From Peribacillus tepidiphilus (lineage in GTDB: Bacteria; Bacillota; Bacilli; Bacillales; DSM-1321), in contig NZ_WIAQ01000020.1 of assembly GCF_009466385.1 (NCBI RefSeq), forward strand, positions 1-64,000: a DNA stretch of 64,000 nt, read 5' to 3'. The translations under genes and the position numbers were made by a program. Numbering within the stretch: the stretch's first letter is position 1; each line of letters begins with the position of its first letter. The notes under the pieces are model-generated. The model saw nothing but the letters and a program-made list of their open reading frames with translations. It was not told where the DNA came from and did no database searches. Below, piece after piece: positions 26,160-34,281 of this stretch.

Positions 26160-27485
26160 TTAGATACCTCCCACGAATCGCTTATCATTTAAAATCCTGT
26201 TTGGATCCACTTTTGCTTTTATACCTTCTAATAAAAAGAAATGAGCAGGTTCTTCTCCCCAAACTTTTACTTCTTTGCGAAGAGCATAAGGCAAATGCTT
26301 TACAACTGCATATCCACCTAAACGAACTGCAATCTTTCTTACATGATCAATAGCAGATAAAACATCGTCGCTTGAACCTTTAAGATTTATTTGACACAGA
26401 CCATGTCCTAACCCACCATTCGATTCGACTAAAATATTATGTGAATCCTCTAATAGATGGCTCTCTCTAATAACACTAAATACATCCATATTCACGACAC
26501 CTATTTTTAAAGCTGCTTCTATTTGTTCCTTTTCTTCAGATCCTACTCCATTTGGTGAAATGGAATAAAACTCATTCCAGAAGCTTTCTGCTTTGTCTTG
26601 TTGAAGAATTTTGACTTTGGCATTTCGAGGTAAAATGCTCTTTACAAATTCTTGTTGATATAAAACGGAGCTCTCAAGGTCTTCAAAGCTCACTGCGACG
26701 GAATATAGCCTCTCTCCTATTAATCTTTCAGATAATGTCGGGTTGATCAGCTCAAGAGCAACTGGTTCCATCATGGAATCCAAAAGCTTTCTAACAAATG
26801 ATCGTGCTTCCTCTAAATCACCTTCCAAAAAAGATAAAACAATAACGCTTTCATATTTAGGCAGCGGACGAAGCTTTACTGTAATTTCCGATATAACACC
26901 CAATGTTCCCATTGAACCAATATACAGCTTATTCATGTCATAACCGGCAACATTTTTTACAACCTTTCCCCCAGAACGGATGATGGTTCCGTCCGGATAA
27001 ACCATGCGTAATCCGATTACGACATCGCGTGCAGCTCCATACCCTAAGCGCTTCGGACCACTGTCATTAGCTGCAATAATTCCACCAATCGTTGCATGCT
27101 CCGGATTACTTGGATCTAGTGAAATTTGCTGATTGAACTTAGCTAAATAAGTCTGTAATTCCTTGAATGGAGTGCCTGCCTTGACAGTCAAAGTCATATC
27201 TCCCACTATATGTTCGACAATGCCTTTATACTCCGCTAAACAAAGTAAAAGATCTGCGGTCTCTACTAAACCTCCAAAGCCCCTTTTCGTCCCGTTTCCC
27301 ATTACATTAACCTTTTTACCATGACGATTTGCAAATTTTAAAACCTCGGCAATTTCTTGTTCGGATTTCGGAAAAACCACAGCTTGACCGTTATTCCCTA
27401 GGTGAGAGGTATGTAAAGAACCTGCCTCTATTTTCACTTCAGGAAGTTTTGTTTTTAATTCTGTTATAAAATCAGATACTACCAA
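26160..27485 (-). CDS. glcE: Glycolate oxidase subunit GlcE (FAD-binding)
   Basis: This 441-aa paralogue of GlcD keeps the FAD-binding half (VVFPKSEQEIAEVLKFANRHGKKV, GNGTKRGFGG, LDPSNPEHATIGGIIAANDSGPKRLGYG) and a shortened C-terminal half. The TTG at 27485 (MVVSDFITELKTKL) has AGGAGGTG 6 nt upstream and is preferred to the upstream GTG. It is the first gene of glcE-glcF-glcD; gene junctions are 1 nt apart or overlapping, so the three subunits form one operon. Confidence 0.9.
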   Translation of the reverse strand: MVVSDFITELKTKLPEVKIEAGSLHTSHLGNNGQAVVFPKSEQEIAEVLKFANRHGKKVNVMGNGTKRGFGGLVETADLLLCLAEYKGIVEHIVGDMTLTVKAGTPFKELQTYLAKFNQQISLDPSNPEHATIGGIIAANDSGPKRLGYGAARDVVIGLRMVYPDGTIIRSGGKVVKNVAGYDMNKLYIGSMGTLGVISEITVKLRPLPKYESVIVLSFLEGDLEEARSFVRKLLDSMMEPVALELINPTLSERLIGERLYSVAVSFEDLESSVLYQQEFVKSILPRNAKVKILQQDKAESFWNEFYSISPNGVGSEEKEQIEAALKIGVVNMDVFSVIRESHLLEDSHNILVESNGGLGHGLCQINLKGSSDDVLSAIDHVRKIAVRLGGYAVVKHLPYALRKEVKVWGEEPAHFFLLEGIKAKVDPNRILNDKRFVGGI

Positions 27486-27509
27486 ACAAAGCACCTCCTA
27501 TTGTTTCGT

Positions 27510-27532
27510 AATAAGAAACATGGTTTCTTATT
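27510..27532 (-). promoter_or_regulatory. Perfect palindrome upstream of glcE (IclR-type operator)
   Basis: Arms AATAAGAAAC and GTTTCTTATT surround a 3-nt centre, a 23-bp perfect palindrome 25 bp before the glcE start. The form resembles the AATRAAAYRNYRTTTYATT consensus of KdgR-type IclR regulators and shares its core with the site at glcB. A GntR/FadR site would be expected to look like TGGTNNNACCA, so the IclR protein at 19173-19940 fits better. Confidence 0.7.
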
Positions 27533-27547
27533 AATTCTAAAAAATAG

Positions 27548-28246
27548 TTAATGAGTTTTCTCTTTAGCCATTTGCGACTGTAATAGCTTTTCTACATAAT
27601 CGAGATGTTCTACCATGCATTGACCAGCTTTATTAGCATTTTCAGATTGAATCGATTGAAAGATCTTTTCGTGTTGGTTGAAAATAGTTAAAGCTGCCTG
27701 CTTCTCTCGTTGAATATAATGATGTACTTCCATCATAGCTTTCTTTGTTGTCGTTGAGATCAATTCTAATAACCCAATCAAAATTTCATTTCCCGTGGCC
27801 TTGGCAATGGACATGTGAAAGCTATAATCACCTTCCCAGCCTTCATGGAGAGATTGTGAAAGGCTGAATTCCATTCTTTTCAAGTCTTCCTCTGTACGAT
27901 TTAAGGAAGCCATTTCTGCAATTCCAGGCTCTAAAATTTTTCTCACCTGAAAAAGCTTGTGCAGATCATTCCTATTAGGAACAGAAACAGGCTTAGAGAA
28001 CAAATTAGAGCTGTCGAATTTGCAGATAAAGGTGCCTTCTCCCTGTTTTACGTAGACTGCTCCCTTTCCTTTTAATGTAGTTATGGCATCCCTGACAGCA
28101 GTTCGTCCTACATCAAATAAATTGCACAGCTCCCGAACTGAAGGTAGCTTTTCTCCCGCTTGCAAGCTGCCCGACAAAATCATTTCTTCGAGTTGCTCGG
28201 CAACCGATTCCGAAATCTTCTTTGTCGGTATTCTTTTTACATTCAT
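27548..28246 (-). CDS. GntR/FadR-family regulator, GlcC-like
   Basis: An N-terminal GntR winged helix (residues about 5-70: SVAEQLEEMILSGSLQAGEKLPSVRELCNLF, then GRTAVRDAITTLKGKGAVYVKQGEGTF) is followed by an all-helical FadR-type FCD domain (about 85-225) with the metal-ligand His residues in the DYSFHMSIAKATGN segment. The start at 28246 has AAGGTGG upstream. Position directly before glcE and the FadR subfamily suggest a glycolate-responsive activator like GlcC of E. coli; effector unproven. Confidence 0.87.
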   Translation of the reverse strand: MNVKRIPTKKISESVAEQLEEMILSGSLQAGEKLPSVRELCNLFDVGRTAVRDAITTLKGKGAVYVKQGEGTFICKFDSSNLFSKPVSVPNRNDLHKLFQVRKILEPGIAEMASLNRTEEDLKRMEFSLSQSLHEGWEGDYSFHMSIAKATGNEILIGLLELISTTTKKAMMEVHHYIQREKQAALTIFNQHEKIFQSIQSENANKAGQCMVEHLDYVEKLLQSQMAKEKTH

Positions 28247-28427
28247 AGATTCACCACCTTTTCTTTGAGTTGTCACATATCTGATAAGTAATGTAATTTT
28301 ATTAAAGCACCAGGTTCATGATTTTTCAATAAATATTTTTGAATTTATAAAAAAATCAAAATATTCATTATATACCGTTTGGCCTTAAAATATTTTTATC
28401 AGCCATTCGACAAAAAACGGAAAAAAA

Positions 28428-28461
28428 GAAGGTATCCCGCAATTACTTTGGGGACACCCTC
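28428..28461 (-). terminator. Terminator downstream of the small ORF/amtB-glnK
   Basis: GAAGGTATCCC pairs with GGGACACCCTC (11 bp, one G-U) and runs into TTTTTTT on the minus strand. Confidence 0.85.
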
Positions 28462-28514
28462 GTTCTATAATTTCAAAAGGATGATCTATTATATAATTAG
28501 ATTTTTTTCAAGAA

Positions 28515-28667
28515 TCAACTATGTTTATTTGAACTCTCTTCTTTCTTTTTATATCGAAACATTTTTTCTAATTCTGCCAATGGCTGATCCATTAAATAGG
28601 TTCGTTGAGAGGGCTCAAATATTTTTTCTAATATAAGTAGATTGACAATTTTTTGTTTTTTTGCCAT
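28515..28667 (-). CDS. Small basic protein, 50 aa (Fbp-like?)
   Basis: An overlooked ORF of 50 codons: MAKKQKIVNLLILEKIFEPS, then QRTYLMDQPLAELEKMFRYK and a charged tail KKEESSNKHS. GGTGA lies about 8 nt before the ATG and an AGGAG further up could serve in-frame TTG/GTG starts. The tyrosine-x-x-x-x-x-LAELEKMF pattern resembles the C-terminal part of small Fur-regulated basic proteins (FbpA type), but I see no Fur box upstream. It lies between glnK and a terminator, so it may be the third gene of that transcript or have its own promoter. Confidence 0.5.
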   Translation of the reverse strand: MAKKQKIVNLLILEKIFEPSQRTYLMDQPLAELEKMFRYKKKEESSNKHS

Positions 28668-28768
28668 TATGAGATTCACCAGCCTACCCAATTTTCCTCA
28701 CGACTCCTTTTTGTGTAGAAGTAATACTATCTCATACAGGGCTTGAAAACGTTTTATCGTATGATTCT

Positions 28769-29131
28769 TCAAGAATCATTTTGCAGAGCGTCGCAGCCTT
28801 CTTCACCTGTACGAATTTTAATGGCATTCTTCATCTCATAGATAAAGATTTTTCCGTCTCCAGGTTGGCCGGTATTTAAAACCTTCCTTGCCGTATCAAT
28901 CACAGCTTGAACAGGTACTTTACAAACAACCGTTTCGACCTTAATTCTTTCGTGCATGTTTATTTCTTTTGTTACGCCACGGTAGTGCTCAACAAATCCT
29001 TTCTGCAAGCCACAACCAAGCACGTTGGAAACTGTTATTCCGCTTACCCCTATTTTCGCTAATTCTTGTTTAAGCTGTTCAAATTTATTAGGTCTGGTAA
29101 TAATCTCAATCTTTGTCAGAACTTCACTCAT
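28769..29131 (-). CDS. glnK: PII-family nitrogen regulatory protein GlnK (NrgB)
   Basis: This 120-aa PII protein has the N-terminal strand LTKIEIITRPNKFEQLKQEL, a T-loop (GLQKGFVEHYRGVTKEINMHERIKVE) lacking the enterobacterial uridylylated tyrosine context, and the GQPGDGKIFIYEM ATP-binding B-loop with C-terminal IRTGEEG. It binds and gates AmtB and relays nitrogen status. It is encoded 14 bp after amtB in the same operon; GAGGGTGATG precedes the ATG. Confidence 0.95.
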   Translation of the reverse strand: MSEVLTKIEIITRPNKFEQLKQELAKIGVSGITVSNVLGCGLQKGFVEHYRGVTKEINMHERIKVETVVCKVPVQAVIDTARKVLNTGQPGDGKIFIYEMKNAIKIRTGEEGCDALQNDS

Positions 29132-29145
29132 GACATCACCCTCTT

Positions 29146-30372
29146 TTACAAATTAGATTCATGATAAGCTTTTTCACCATGAAGCGTGAGGTCGAGCCCC
29201 ATTGTTTCCTCTTCCTCATTCACTCGAATTGGAACCACTACATGAATAATCTTCACTATGACAAATGTGACAACTGCTATGAAAATATAGGTTGCCACCA
29301 TTGCGACTACCTGCTTCCATAAAAGGCTAGGATCTCCATAAAACAATCCGTTTGCTCCGGCTTCATTTACTGAGGTTGTGGCGAATAATCCTGTTGCAAT
29401 GCCGCCCCACGTACCTCCTACACCATGAAGTCCGAATGCATCTAGCGCATCATCATAACCAAGTTTTTTCTTTAAGTAGAAGACCCCCCAGAAACAAAGC
29501 GCTCCTCCAACAAAACCGATTAAAATAGAGGCGGATGGAGTAACAAATCCACAGGCAGGGGTTATTGCAACTAGTCCAGCGATTGCTCCTGAAATAGCCC
29601 CCAGCATCGTGGGTCTTCTATTAATCAACCACTCTACTACTAACCAGCCGACAATTCCTGCTGCTGCAGCAACTGCTGTATTAACGAAGACAGTCATGGC
29701 GACTTCATTTAAAGTGAGGGTGCTTCCCACGTTGAATCCAAACCAGCCAAACCAGATCAGCGAAGCACCCAATACCGTTAATGGCAAATTATGAGGCGTA
29801 CTTTGATTAGCTTCCTTTCGTTTTCCAAGCATGACTGCAAACACAAGTCCGGTTACACCTGATGAAATATGAACGACATTACCACCAGCAAAATCGAGAG
29901 CTCCTAACTCTCGGAGCCAGCCACCTACTCCCCAAACCCAATGCGCAACAGGCGCATAAGCAACAATAGACCAAATGATCGTAAAGAGTATGAATGCGGA
30001 AAAATTCATTCGTTCAGCTACTGCTCCTGAAATGATTGCTACGGTTAAGACAGCAAATGTTAACTGAAACATCATAAATAAGCTGTGCGGAATCGTTGAA
30101 CTGTAGTCTTCATTGGGCTCGAATGTCACATCTTTTAACGCAAACCAATCTAAGTTTCCTAGAAAGGCATTTCCCCCCGTAGAAAAAGATAAGGAATAAC
30201 CGATGAGAACCCACAGAATTGATACAATTGCCATTGGAACATAACTATGCATCGCGGTACTTAAGACATTTTTACTTTTTACCATCCCTCCATAAAAGAG
30301 AGCAATCCCCGGTGTCATGAGCCAAACAAGTAACGTTGCCAAAAACATAAATACGGAATCACCTATTTGCAC
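29146..30372 (-). CDS. amtB: Ammonium transporter AmtB (NrgA)
   Basis: This 408-aa, 11-helix Amt/Rh protein shows the family signature DFAGGNVVHISSGVTGLVFAV, with the first pore histidine, and AFGLHGVGGTWGGIATGLF, with the second (twin-His pore). It begins at GTG 30372 after AAGGTGG. It imports ammonia at low external ammonium and pairs with the downstream glnK. The upstream region has a promoter-like TTGGTT-16-TATAAT and a TnrA-type box. Confidence 0.95.
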   Translation of the reverse strand: MQIGDSVFMFLATLLVWLMTPGIALFYGGMVKSKNVLSTAMHSYVPMAIVSILWVLIGYSLSFSTGGNAFLGNLDWFALKDVTFEPNEDYSSTIPHSLFMMFQLTFAVLTVAIISGAVAERMNFSAFILFTIIWSIVAYAPVAHWVWGVGGWLRELGALDFAGGNVVHISSGVTGLVFAVMLGKRKEANQSTPHNLPLTVLGASLIWFGWFGFNVGSTLTLNEVAMTVFVNTAVAAAAGIVGWLVVEWLINRRPTMLGAISGAIAGLVAITPACGFVTPSASILIGFVGGALCFWGVFYLKKKLGYDDALDAFGLHGVGGTWGGIATGLFATTSVNEAGANGLFYGDPSLLWKQVVAMVATYIFIAVVTFVIVKIIHVVVPIRVNEEEETMGLDLTLHGEKAYHESNL

Positions 30373-30389
30373 GTTTAATCGCCACCTTA

Positions 30390-30511
30390 ATGTTATATTT
30401 TATAACATGATATGTTATGTTAAATATCATATTATAATAATTAGCTAAATACAACCAATTTTCAGAAAAAAATATACTTATTTTTTTAAAATTATGTAAC
30501 AAAACCTTACA
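30390..30511 (-). promoter_or_regulatory. amtB-glnK upstream region: promoter, TnrA-like box, ATAACAT repeats
   Basis: TGTAACAAAACCTTACA (30495-30511) fits the TnrA box TGTNAN-W-rich-TNACA. TATAAT at 30432-30437 with TTGGTT 16 nt upstream is the clearest promoter, but this puts the box near -78 instead of the usual -50. Between promoter and gene, ATGTTAT/ATAACAT occurs in three alternating copies (30390-30418) forming overlapping inverted repeats. Confidence 0.5.
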
Positions 30512-30643
30512 TAATCACTTTATCACTCATTTCAAACAATATTTTCCCTTATAATCCCATCCATTTTTGTCCATAATGAAAAGTATTCTTGTCCTAGTTA
30601 TTAAAAATAACACGATTTATAAGATACCCAAGGTGGAATGTAC

Positions 30644-31426
30644 ATGTTTTGGCTTTATAATCATTTATTTTCTAGAGTTCCAGCTTTAGCACGATTACTA
30701 ATACTAATTGCCATTCTGCTTTGCGGCTTTGGACTTCTCATCCACTTAGTTGAGCCGCAAACTTTCCCGACCTTTTTTGAAGGTTTTTGGTGGGCCATTG
30801 TCACAACTTCTACCATTGGATATGGGGATTATTCGCCGGTTACATTTATGGGGCGTCTAGTAGGTGTGCTATTAATTCTAGTGGGGGCAGGGTTCGTTAC
30901 GTCCTATTTTGTTTCTTTATCAGCTGCTGCCGTTTCATCAGAGGAAAATTTTTTATCCGGAAAAAGTCATTTCAAAAAGAACGGACATATCATCATTGTA
31001 GGATGGAATGAACGATCGAAGGAGATTATTGAACATTTGCTATTACACAATCCGAAGCAGCAAATTGTTTTAATTGATTCTACTCTTGAGAAACATCCCA
31101 ACCATTTATTAAAATTCCATTTTGTGAACGGAAAATCAACCGATGATCAAGTCTTAATTCAAGCTAATATTCTAGGAGCTTCTAAAGTACTCATCACTGC
31201 AAATATACAAAATGATGAGTTTCAGACTGATATGTTCTCCATCTTAACCCTGCTTGCCGTAAAAGGCCTTAGTCCGGAAACATATTGCGTAATTGAAATT
31301 CTGACCAGGGAGCAAGTGAATAATGCGATTAGAGCGGGGGCAGATCAAATTATTCAAACCAATCAAATTGCAAGTAAAGTCATGGTAGACAGCTTGGAAA
31401 GTTCGAATGATTCCCATACAGATTAA
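30644..31426 (+). CDS. yugO: Potassium channel protein with RCK/TrkA-N domain (YugO-like)
   Basis: This 260-aa protein has two transmembrane helices flanking a K+ selectivity filter TTSTIGYGDYSP (about residues 61-72), then an RCK NAD-binding domain (HIIIVGWNERSKEIIEHLL onward) with no C-terminal TrkA-C domain. It conducts potassium and, in B. subtilis biofilms, carries electrical signals. The ATG at 30644 has AAGGTGG 6-7 nt upstream; the ATG six bases earlier is too close. It is followed by yugN in convergent orientation. Confidence 0.92.
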   Translation: MFWLYNHLFSRVPALARLLILIAILLCGFGLLIHLVEPQTFPTFFEGFWWAIVTTSTIGYGDYSPVTFMGRLVGVLLILVGAGFVTSYFVSLSAAAVSSEENFLSGKSHFKKNGHIIIVGWNERSKEIIEHLLLHNPKQQIVLIDSTLEKHPNHLLKFHFVNGKSTDDQVLIQANILGASKVLITANIQNDEFQTDMFSILTLLAVKGLSPETYCVIEILTREQVNNAIRAGADQIIQTNQIASKVMVDSLESSNDSHTD

Positions 31427-31438
31427 CGATTAATGAAA

Positions 31439-31485
31439 AAGCCGATCATCAATCCTCTCAATAGAGAAGTGCAATTGATCGGCTT
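31439..31485. terminator. Bidirectional terminator, yugO/yugN
   Basis: A 10-bp stem AAGCCGATCA/TGATCGGCTT lies between the two convergent stop codons, with T-rich flanks on both strands. Confidence 0.85.
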
Positions 31486-31499
31486 GTATTGTATTTAAA

Positions 31500-31904
31500 T
31501 TACTTTAATAAATGCGTTTCTAGCTCTCGTACTAATTCTTTTCCTAAATCGATATATTTTTCCGGGAATGTCGCATCAGGGTCTTGGGGCTCGGAAAATT
31601 GATTAAAGGATCCGGAGAAGCTCCCTGCCGAAGCGTTGTCATCAAGCCCACGCTGATATTCGTGCGACAAAAGAAATGGTCTTCCCAATTCAACAGTAAC
31701 ACCGCGTGAATCTAACTGACCATCCACAGCACGAAACGGAATGCGGAGAAATTGATACCCTTTCTTGTCATCGATTTTGTAATCAAAGTAGCCATGGTCA
31801 TAATCCCAGTTCCCGCCGATGTCATATCCTGCAGGCTTTAGCATTTTTTCCAAATCGTATAATGTGAACGTCTTCCCCTCGATTTGCGAAGGAATTTCAA
31901 TCAT
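31500..31904 (-). CDS. yugN: YugN-family protein
   Basis: This 134-aa soluble protein carries the YugN fold sequence MIEIPSQIEGKTFTLYDLEK, then NWDYDHGYFDYKIDDKKGYQFLRIPF and SHEYQRGLDD. The function is unknown. The start at 31904 has AAGGAGTG upstream. It is located between the K+ channel and pgi, as in B. subtilis. Confidence 0.9.
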   Translation of the reverse strand: MIEIPSQIEGKTFTLYDLEKMLKPAGYDIGGNWDYDHGYFDYKIDDKKGYQFLRIPFRAVDGQLDSRGVTVELGRPFLLSHEYQRGLDDNASAGSFSGSFNQFSEPQDPDATFPEKYIDLGKELVRELETHLLK

Positions 31905-32047
31905 ATTTGCCACTCCTTAAACACCTTTTTTTATAGCATAACCAAAAGGCGGGAAATAAACCTGGAAACGGGGTAGCTTTGTAGCTATATGCGACTACGG
32001 ATTTGACCTCCCCCTACTGCGGATTAACAACGGATGTTCCATTTACG

Positions 32048-32207
32048 ACGACCGATATATTGGCCTGACGACCGATATCTTATCACTGACGACCGATATA
32101 TTGGTTCTGACGACCGATATATTGGTTCTGACGACCGATATATTGGTTCTGACGACCGATATCTTATCACTGACGACCGATATATTGGTTCTGACGACCG
32201 ATATTTT
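32048..32207. repeat. Tandem array, 21-bp unit (ACGACCGATATATTGGTTCTG type)
   Basis: Eight units begin at 32048, 32068, 32089, 32110, 32131, 32152, 32173 and 32194; all steps are 21 bp except the first (20). Four variants differ mainly in the last half (ATTGGTTCTG or CTTATCACTG). Each unit holds the self-complementary ACCGATATATTGGT. An ORF through the array has no ribosome site, so I treat it as non-coding. It lies between the pgi terminator and yugN. Confidence 0.95.
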
Positions 32208-32290
32208 TCGATTAACGGCCGTTTCTATTTCGCAACAATAAAGGTTTTTTCAAGCCAAAAACAAAAAGTCCTCTCTATTTCACTAATCAA

Positions 32291-32316
32291 AAACCCCGCT
32301 GCTGACAGCGGGGTTT
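32291..32316 (-). terminator. Terminator of pgi
   Basis: AACCCCGCTG/CAGCGGGGTT stem with a CTGA loop, T-rich on both sides, 13 nt after the pgi stop codon. Confidence 0.9.
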
Positions 32317-32328
32317 TCTAAACTCATA

Positions 32329-33681
32329 TTAAGATTGTAGACGTTTTTCTAGTTCTGCTTTCTTCTCTTCAAAGCCTGGCTTGCCAAGTAGAGCAAACAT
32401 GTTCACTTTGTATGCTTCTACTCCTGGCTGATCAAATGGATTTACACCCAATAGATAGCCGCTCATGGCACATGCTTTTTCAAAGAAGTAAACAAGATAT
32501 CCGAACGTGTACTCATCCATTGCAGGAATACTTACGATTAAGTTTGGTACTCCTCCGTCTGTATGAGCAAGCAATGTACCTTCAAAAGCTTTATTGTTTA
32601 CAAAATCAACCGTTTCACCAGCTAAGTAGTTTAAGCCATCTAGGTCATTTGCTTCTTTTTCAATTTTCAATTCATGGCGTGGCTTCTCAACCTTGATAAT
32701 GGTTTCAAATAGATCTCTACGACCTTCCTGTACGTATTGTCCAAGAGAATGAAGATCGGTTGAGAAGTTAGCAGAAGCAGGGAAAATACCTTTTTGATCC
32801 TTTCCTTCTGATTCACCGAAAAGCTGCTTCCACCATTCTGCAAAATATTGAAGACCTGGCTCATAGTTAATGAGCATTTCGATCGTTTTACCTTTGTTAT
32901 AAAGGATGTTACGAACTGCTGCGTATTGATACGCTGCATTTTCTTCGAGCTCGGATTTGCTAAAATCCTCTTGAGCTTTTTGAGCACCCTTCATCATTTC
33001 CTCAATGTTTGCGCCGCTAACAGCGATCGGTAAAAGCCCAACAGCCGTCAATACAGAATAGCGTCCACCCACATCATCCGGAATCACAAATGTTTCATAG
33101 CCTTCTTCATCAGCTAGAGTTTTTAAAGCACCACGAGCTTTATCAGTAGTAGCATAAATCCGTTTGCGCGCTTCTTCTACACCGTACTTTTCTTCTAACA
33201 GTTTACGGAAAATACGGAATGCGATGGCAGGCTCAGTTGTTGTACCTGATTTTGAAATGACGTTGATTGAAAAGTCTTTGCCTTCTAAAAGATCCATTAA
33301 ATCTCTCATGTAAGTGGAAGAGATATTGTTTCCTGCGAAAAGTACTTGCGGAGTTTTGCGTTGTTCTTTTGATAAGGCGTTATAAAAGCTATGCTGAAGC
33401 ATTTCAATTGCCGCACGCGCTCCCAGATAAGAACCGCCAATTCCGATGACAAGCAATACGTCAGAATCATTTTTAATTTTTTCAGCTGCTTTTTGAATGC
33501 GGGAGAATTCCTCTTTATCATAATTTGTAGGAAGCTCAATCCAACCTAAGAAATCATTGCCAGCTCCTGTCTTTTCATGCAAAGAATGATGCGCAACCTT
33601 CACAGCGTCACGCAGGTATGTAATTTCATGCTCACCAAAAAAAGACAATGCTTTTGTGTAGTCAAAACGTACATGTGTCAT
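32329..33681 (-). CDS. pgi: Glucose-6-phosphate isomerase
   Basis: This 450-aa protein of the Bacillus type has [18 protein letters not shown] (sugar-phosphate site), the PGI signature [17 protein letters not shown], and the catalytic region around [15 protein letters not shown]. It interconverts glucose 6-phosphate and fructose 6-phosphate in the cytosol. The start at 33681 ([11 protein letters not shown]) has GGAGGAAC 5-6 nt upstream; the five preceding in-frame codons are not translated on this view. Confidence 0.97.
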   Translation of the reverse strand: MTHVRFDYTKALSFFGEHEITYLRDAVKVAHHSLHEKTGAGNDFLGWIELPTNYDKEEFSRIQKAAEKIKNDSDVLLVIGIGGSYLGARAAIEMLQHSFYNALSKEQRKTPQVLFAGNNISSTYMRDLMDLLEGKDFSINVISKSGTTTEPAIAFRIFRKLLEEKYGVEEARKRIYATTDKARGALKTLADEEGYETFVIPDDVGGRYSVLTAVGLLPIAVSGANIEEMMKGAQKAQEDFSKSELEENAAYQYAAVRNILYNKGKTIEMLINYEPGLQYFAEWWKQLFGESEGKDQKGIFPASANFSTDLHSLGQYVQEGRRDLFETIIKVEKPRHELKIEKEANDLDGLNYLAGETVDFVNNKAFEGTLLAHTDGGVPNLIVSIPAMDEYTFGYLVYFFEKACAMSGYLLGVNPFDQPGVEAYKVNMFALLGKPGFEEKKAELEKRLQS

Positions 33682-33800
33682 TGTGAGTTCCTCCATATCT
33701 TTAGGTTACATTTACACTTTATCGAAAGGTTATAACAATATCAAGAATACTCCTATTATGTAAGCGTACCCATTTTGACTTTTTTCAAAACAATTGTAGG

Positions 33801-33981
33801 AAAAGCGGAAAGCGCCTGGTTAGCTCTGAATAGAGGATCGTCGACTAACCCCTGCCACGTCCTATGGCAAACGTCGACGTCACGACGTCCTGTCAAAGCA
33901 ATGTTCTTCACCCTAAGAAGTCCTAAAGACTTCGCAGGGGGAAGGTTATTTTACCCGATGAGCTGGCGCTTGGAGCTAGAC
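33801..33981. repeat. Dispersed hairpin-ended repeat, copy A
   Basis: A 181-bp element opens with AAAAGCGGAAAGCGCC and ends with GAGCTGGCGCTTGGAGCTAG, giving an AAGCGCC/GGCGCTT outer stem. It contains an inner GAAGTCC...GACTTC hairpin and AGGGGGAAGGTTATTTTACC. The opening 16 nt recur at 33985, as if a second unit began. Copy B is at 51705-51854. Confidence 0.85.
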
Positions 33982-34058
33982 AAAGAAAAGCGGAAAGCGC
34001 CTGGTTATAGGTAAGACCATACAATGTTATTTCCAAAAGAAAAGGAGTCAACATTCAT

Positions 34059-34134
34059 TTAAGCGAAAAACTAGACGATTTAAGCAAAAACTCCTTTTAT
34101 TTAAGCGAAAAGCTAGACGATTTAAGCGAAAACT
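34059..34134. repeat. Tandem array, 21-bp unit (TTAAGCGAAAAACTAGACGAT type)
   Basis: TTAAGC starts at 34059, 34080, 34101 and 34122, exactly 21 bp apart. Units one and three are almost identical; unit two diverges in its second half and the fourth is partial. It is not related in sequence to the array at 32.1 kb but has the same period. Confidence 0.85.
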
Positions 34135-34281
34135 CAAATGCAGAGTCATATATAACAAAGAACACCAAAAATCCCTACAAAATAAGCTGTCCAAACGAAA
34201 AGAGCCCGGCACCCTCGTTACTAAATCGTAAGTAACGACAAAAGGAGCCAGGCACTTAAAGGAATACTTCATTAAATAGCT

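Noticed and set aside
28379-28636. Plus-strand 85-codon ORF
   Set aside because: It covers a terminator and the minus-strand small ORF, which has better composition and signals.
32048-32207. CRISPR array
   Set aside because: Units are contiguous 21-bp tandem repeats without unique spacers and no cas genes are present in the window.
32034-32321. Plus-strand ORF with DDRYIGS repeats
   Set aside because: The repeats are an effect of the 21-bp tandem array being a multiple of three; there is no ribosome site and the end runs through the pgi terminator.
34048-34272. Minus-strand ORF with RLNRLAFRLN repeats
   Set aside because: Artefact of the second 21-bp array; no ribosome site.
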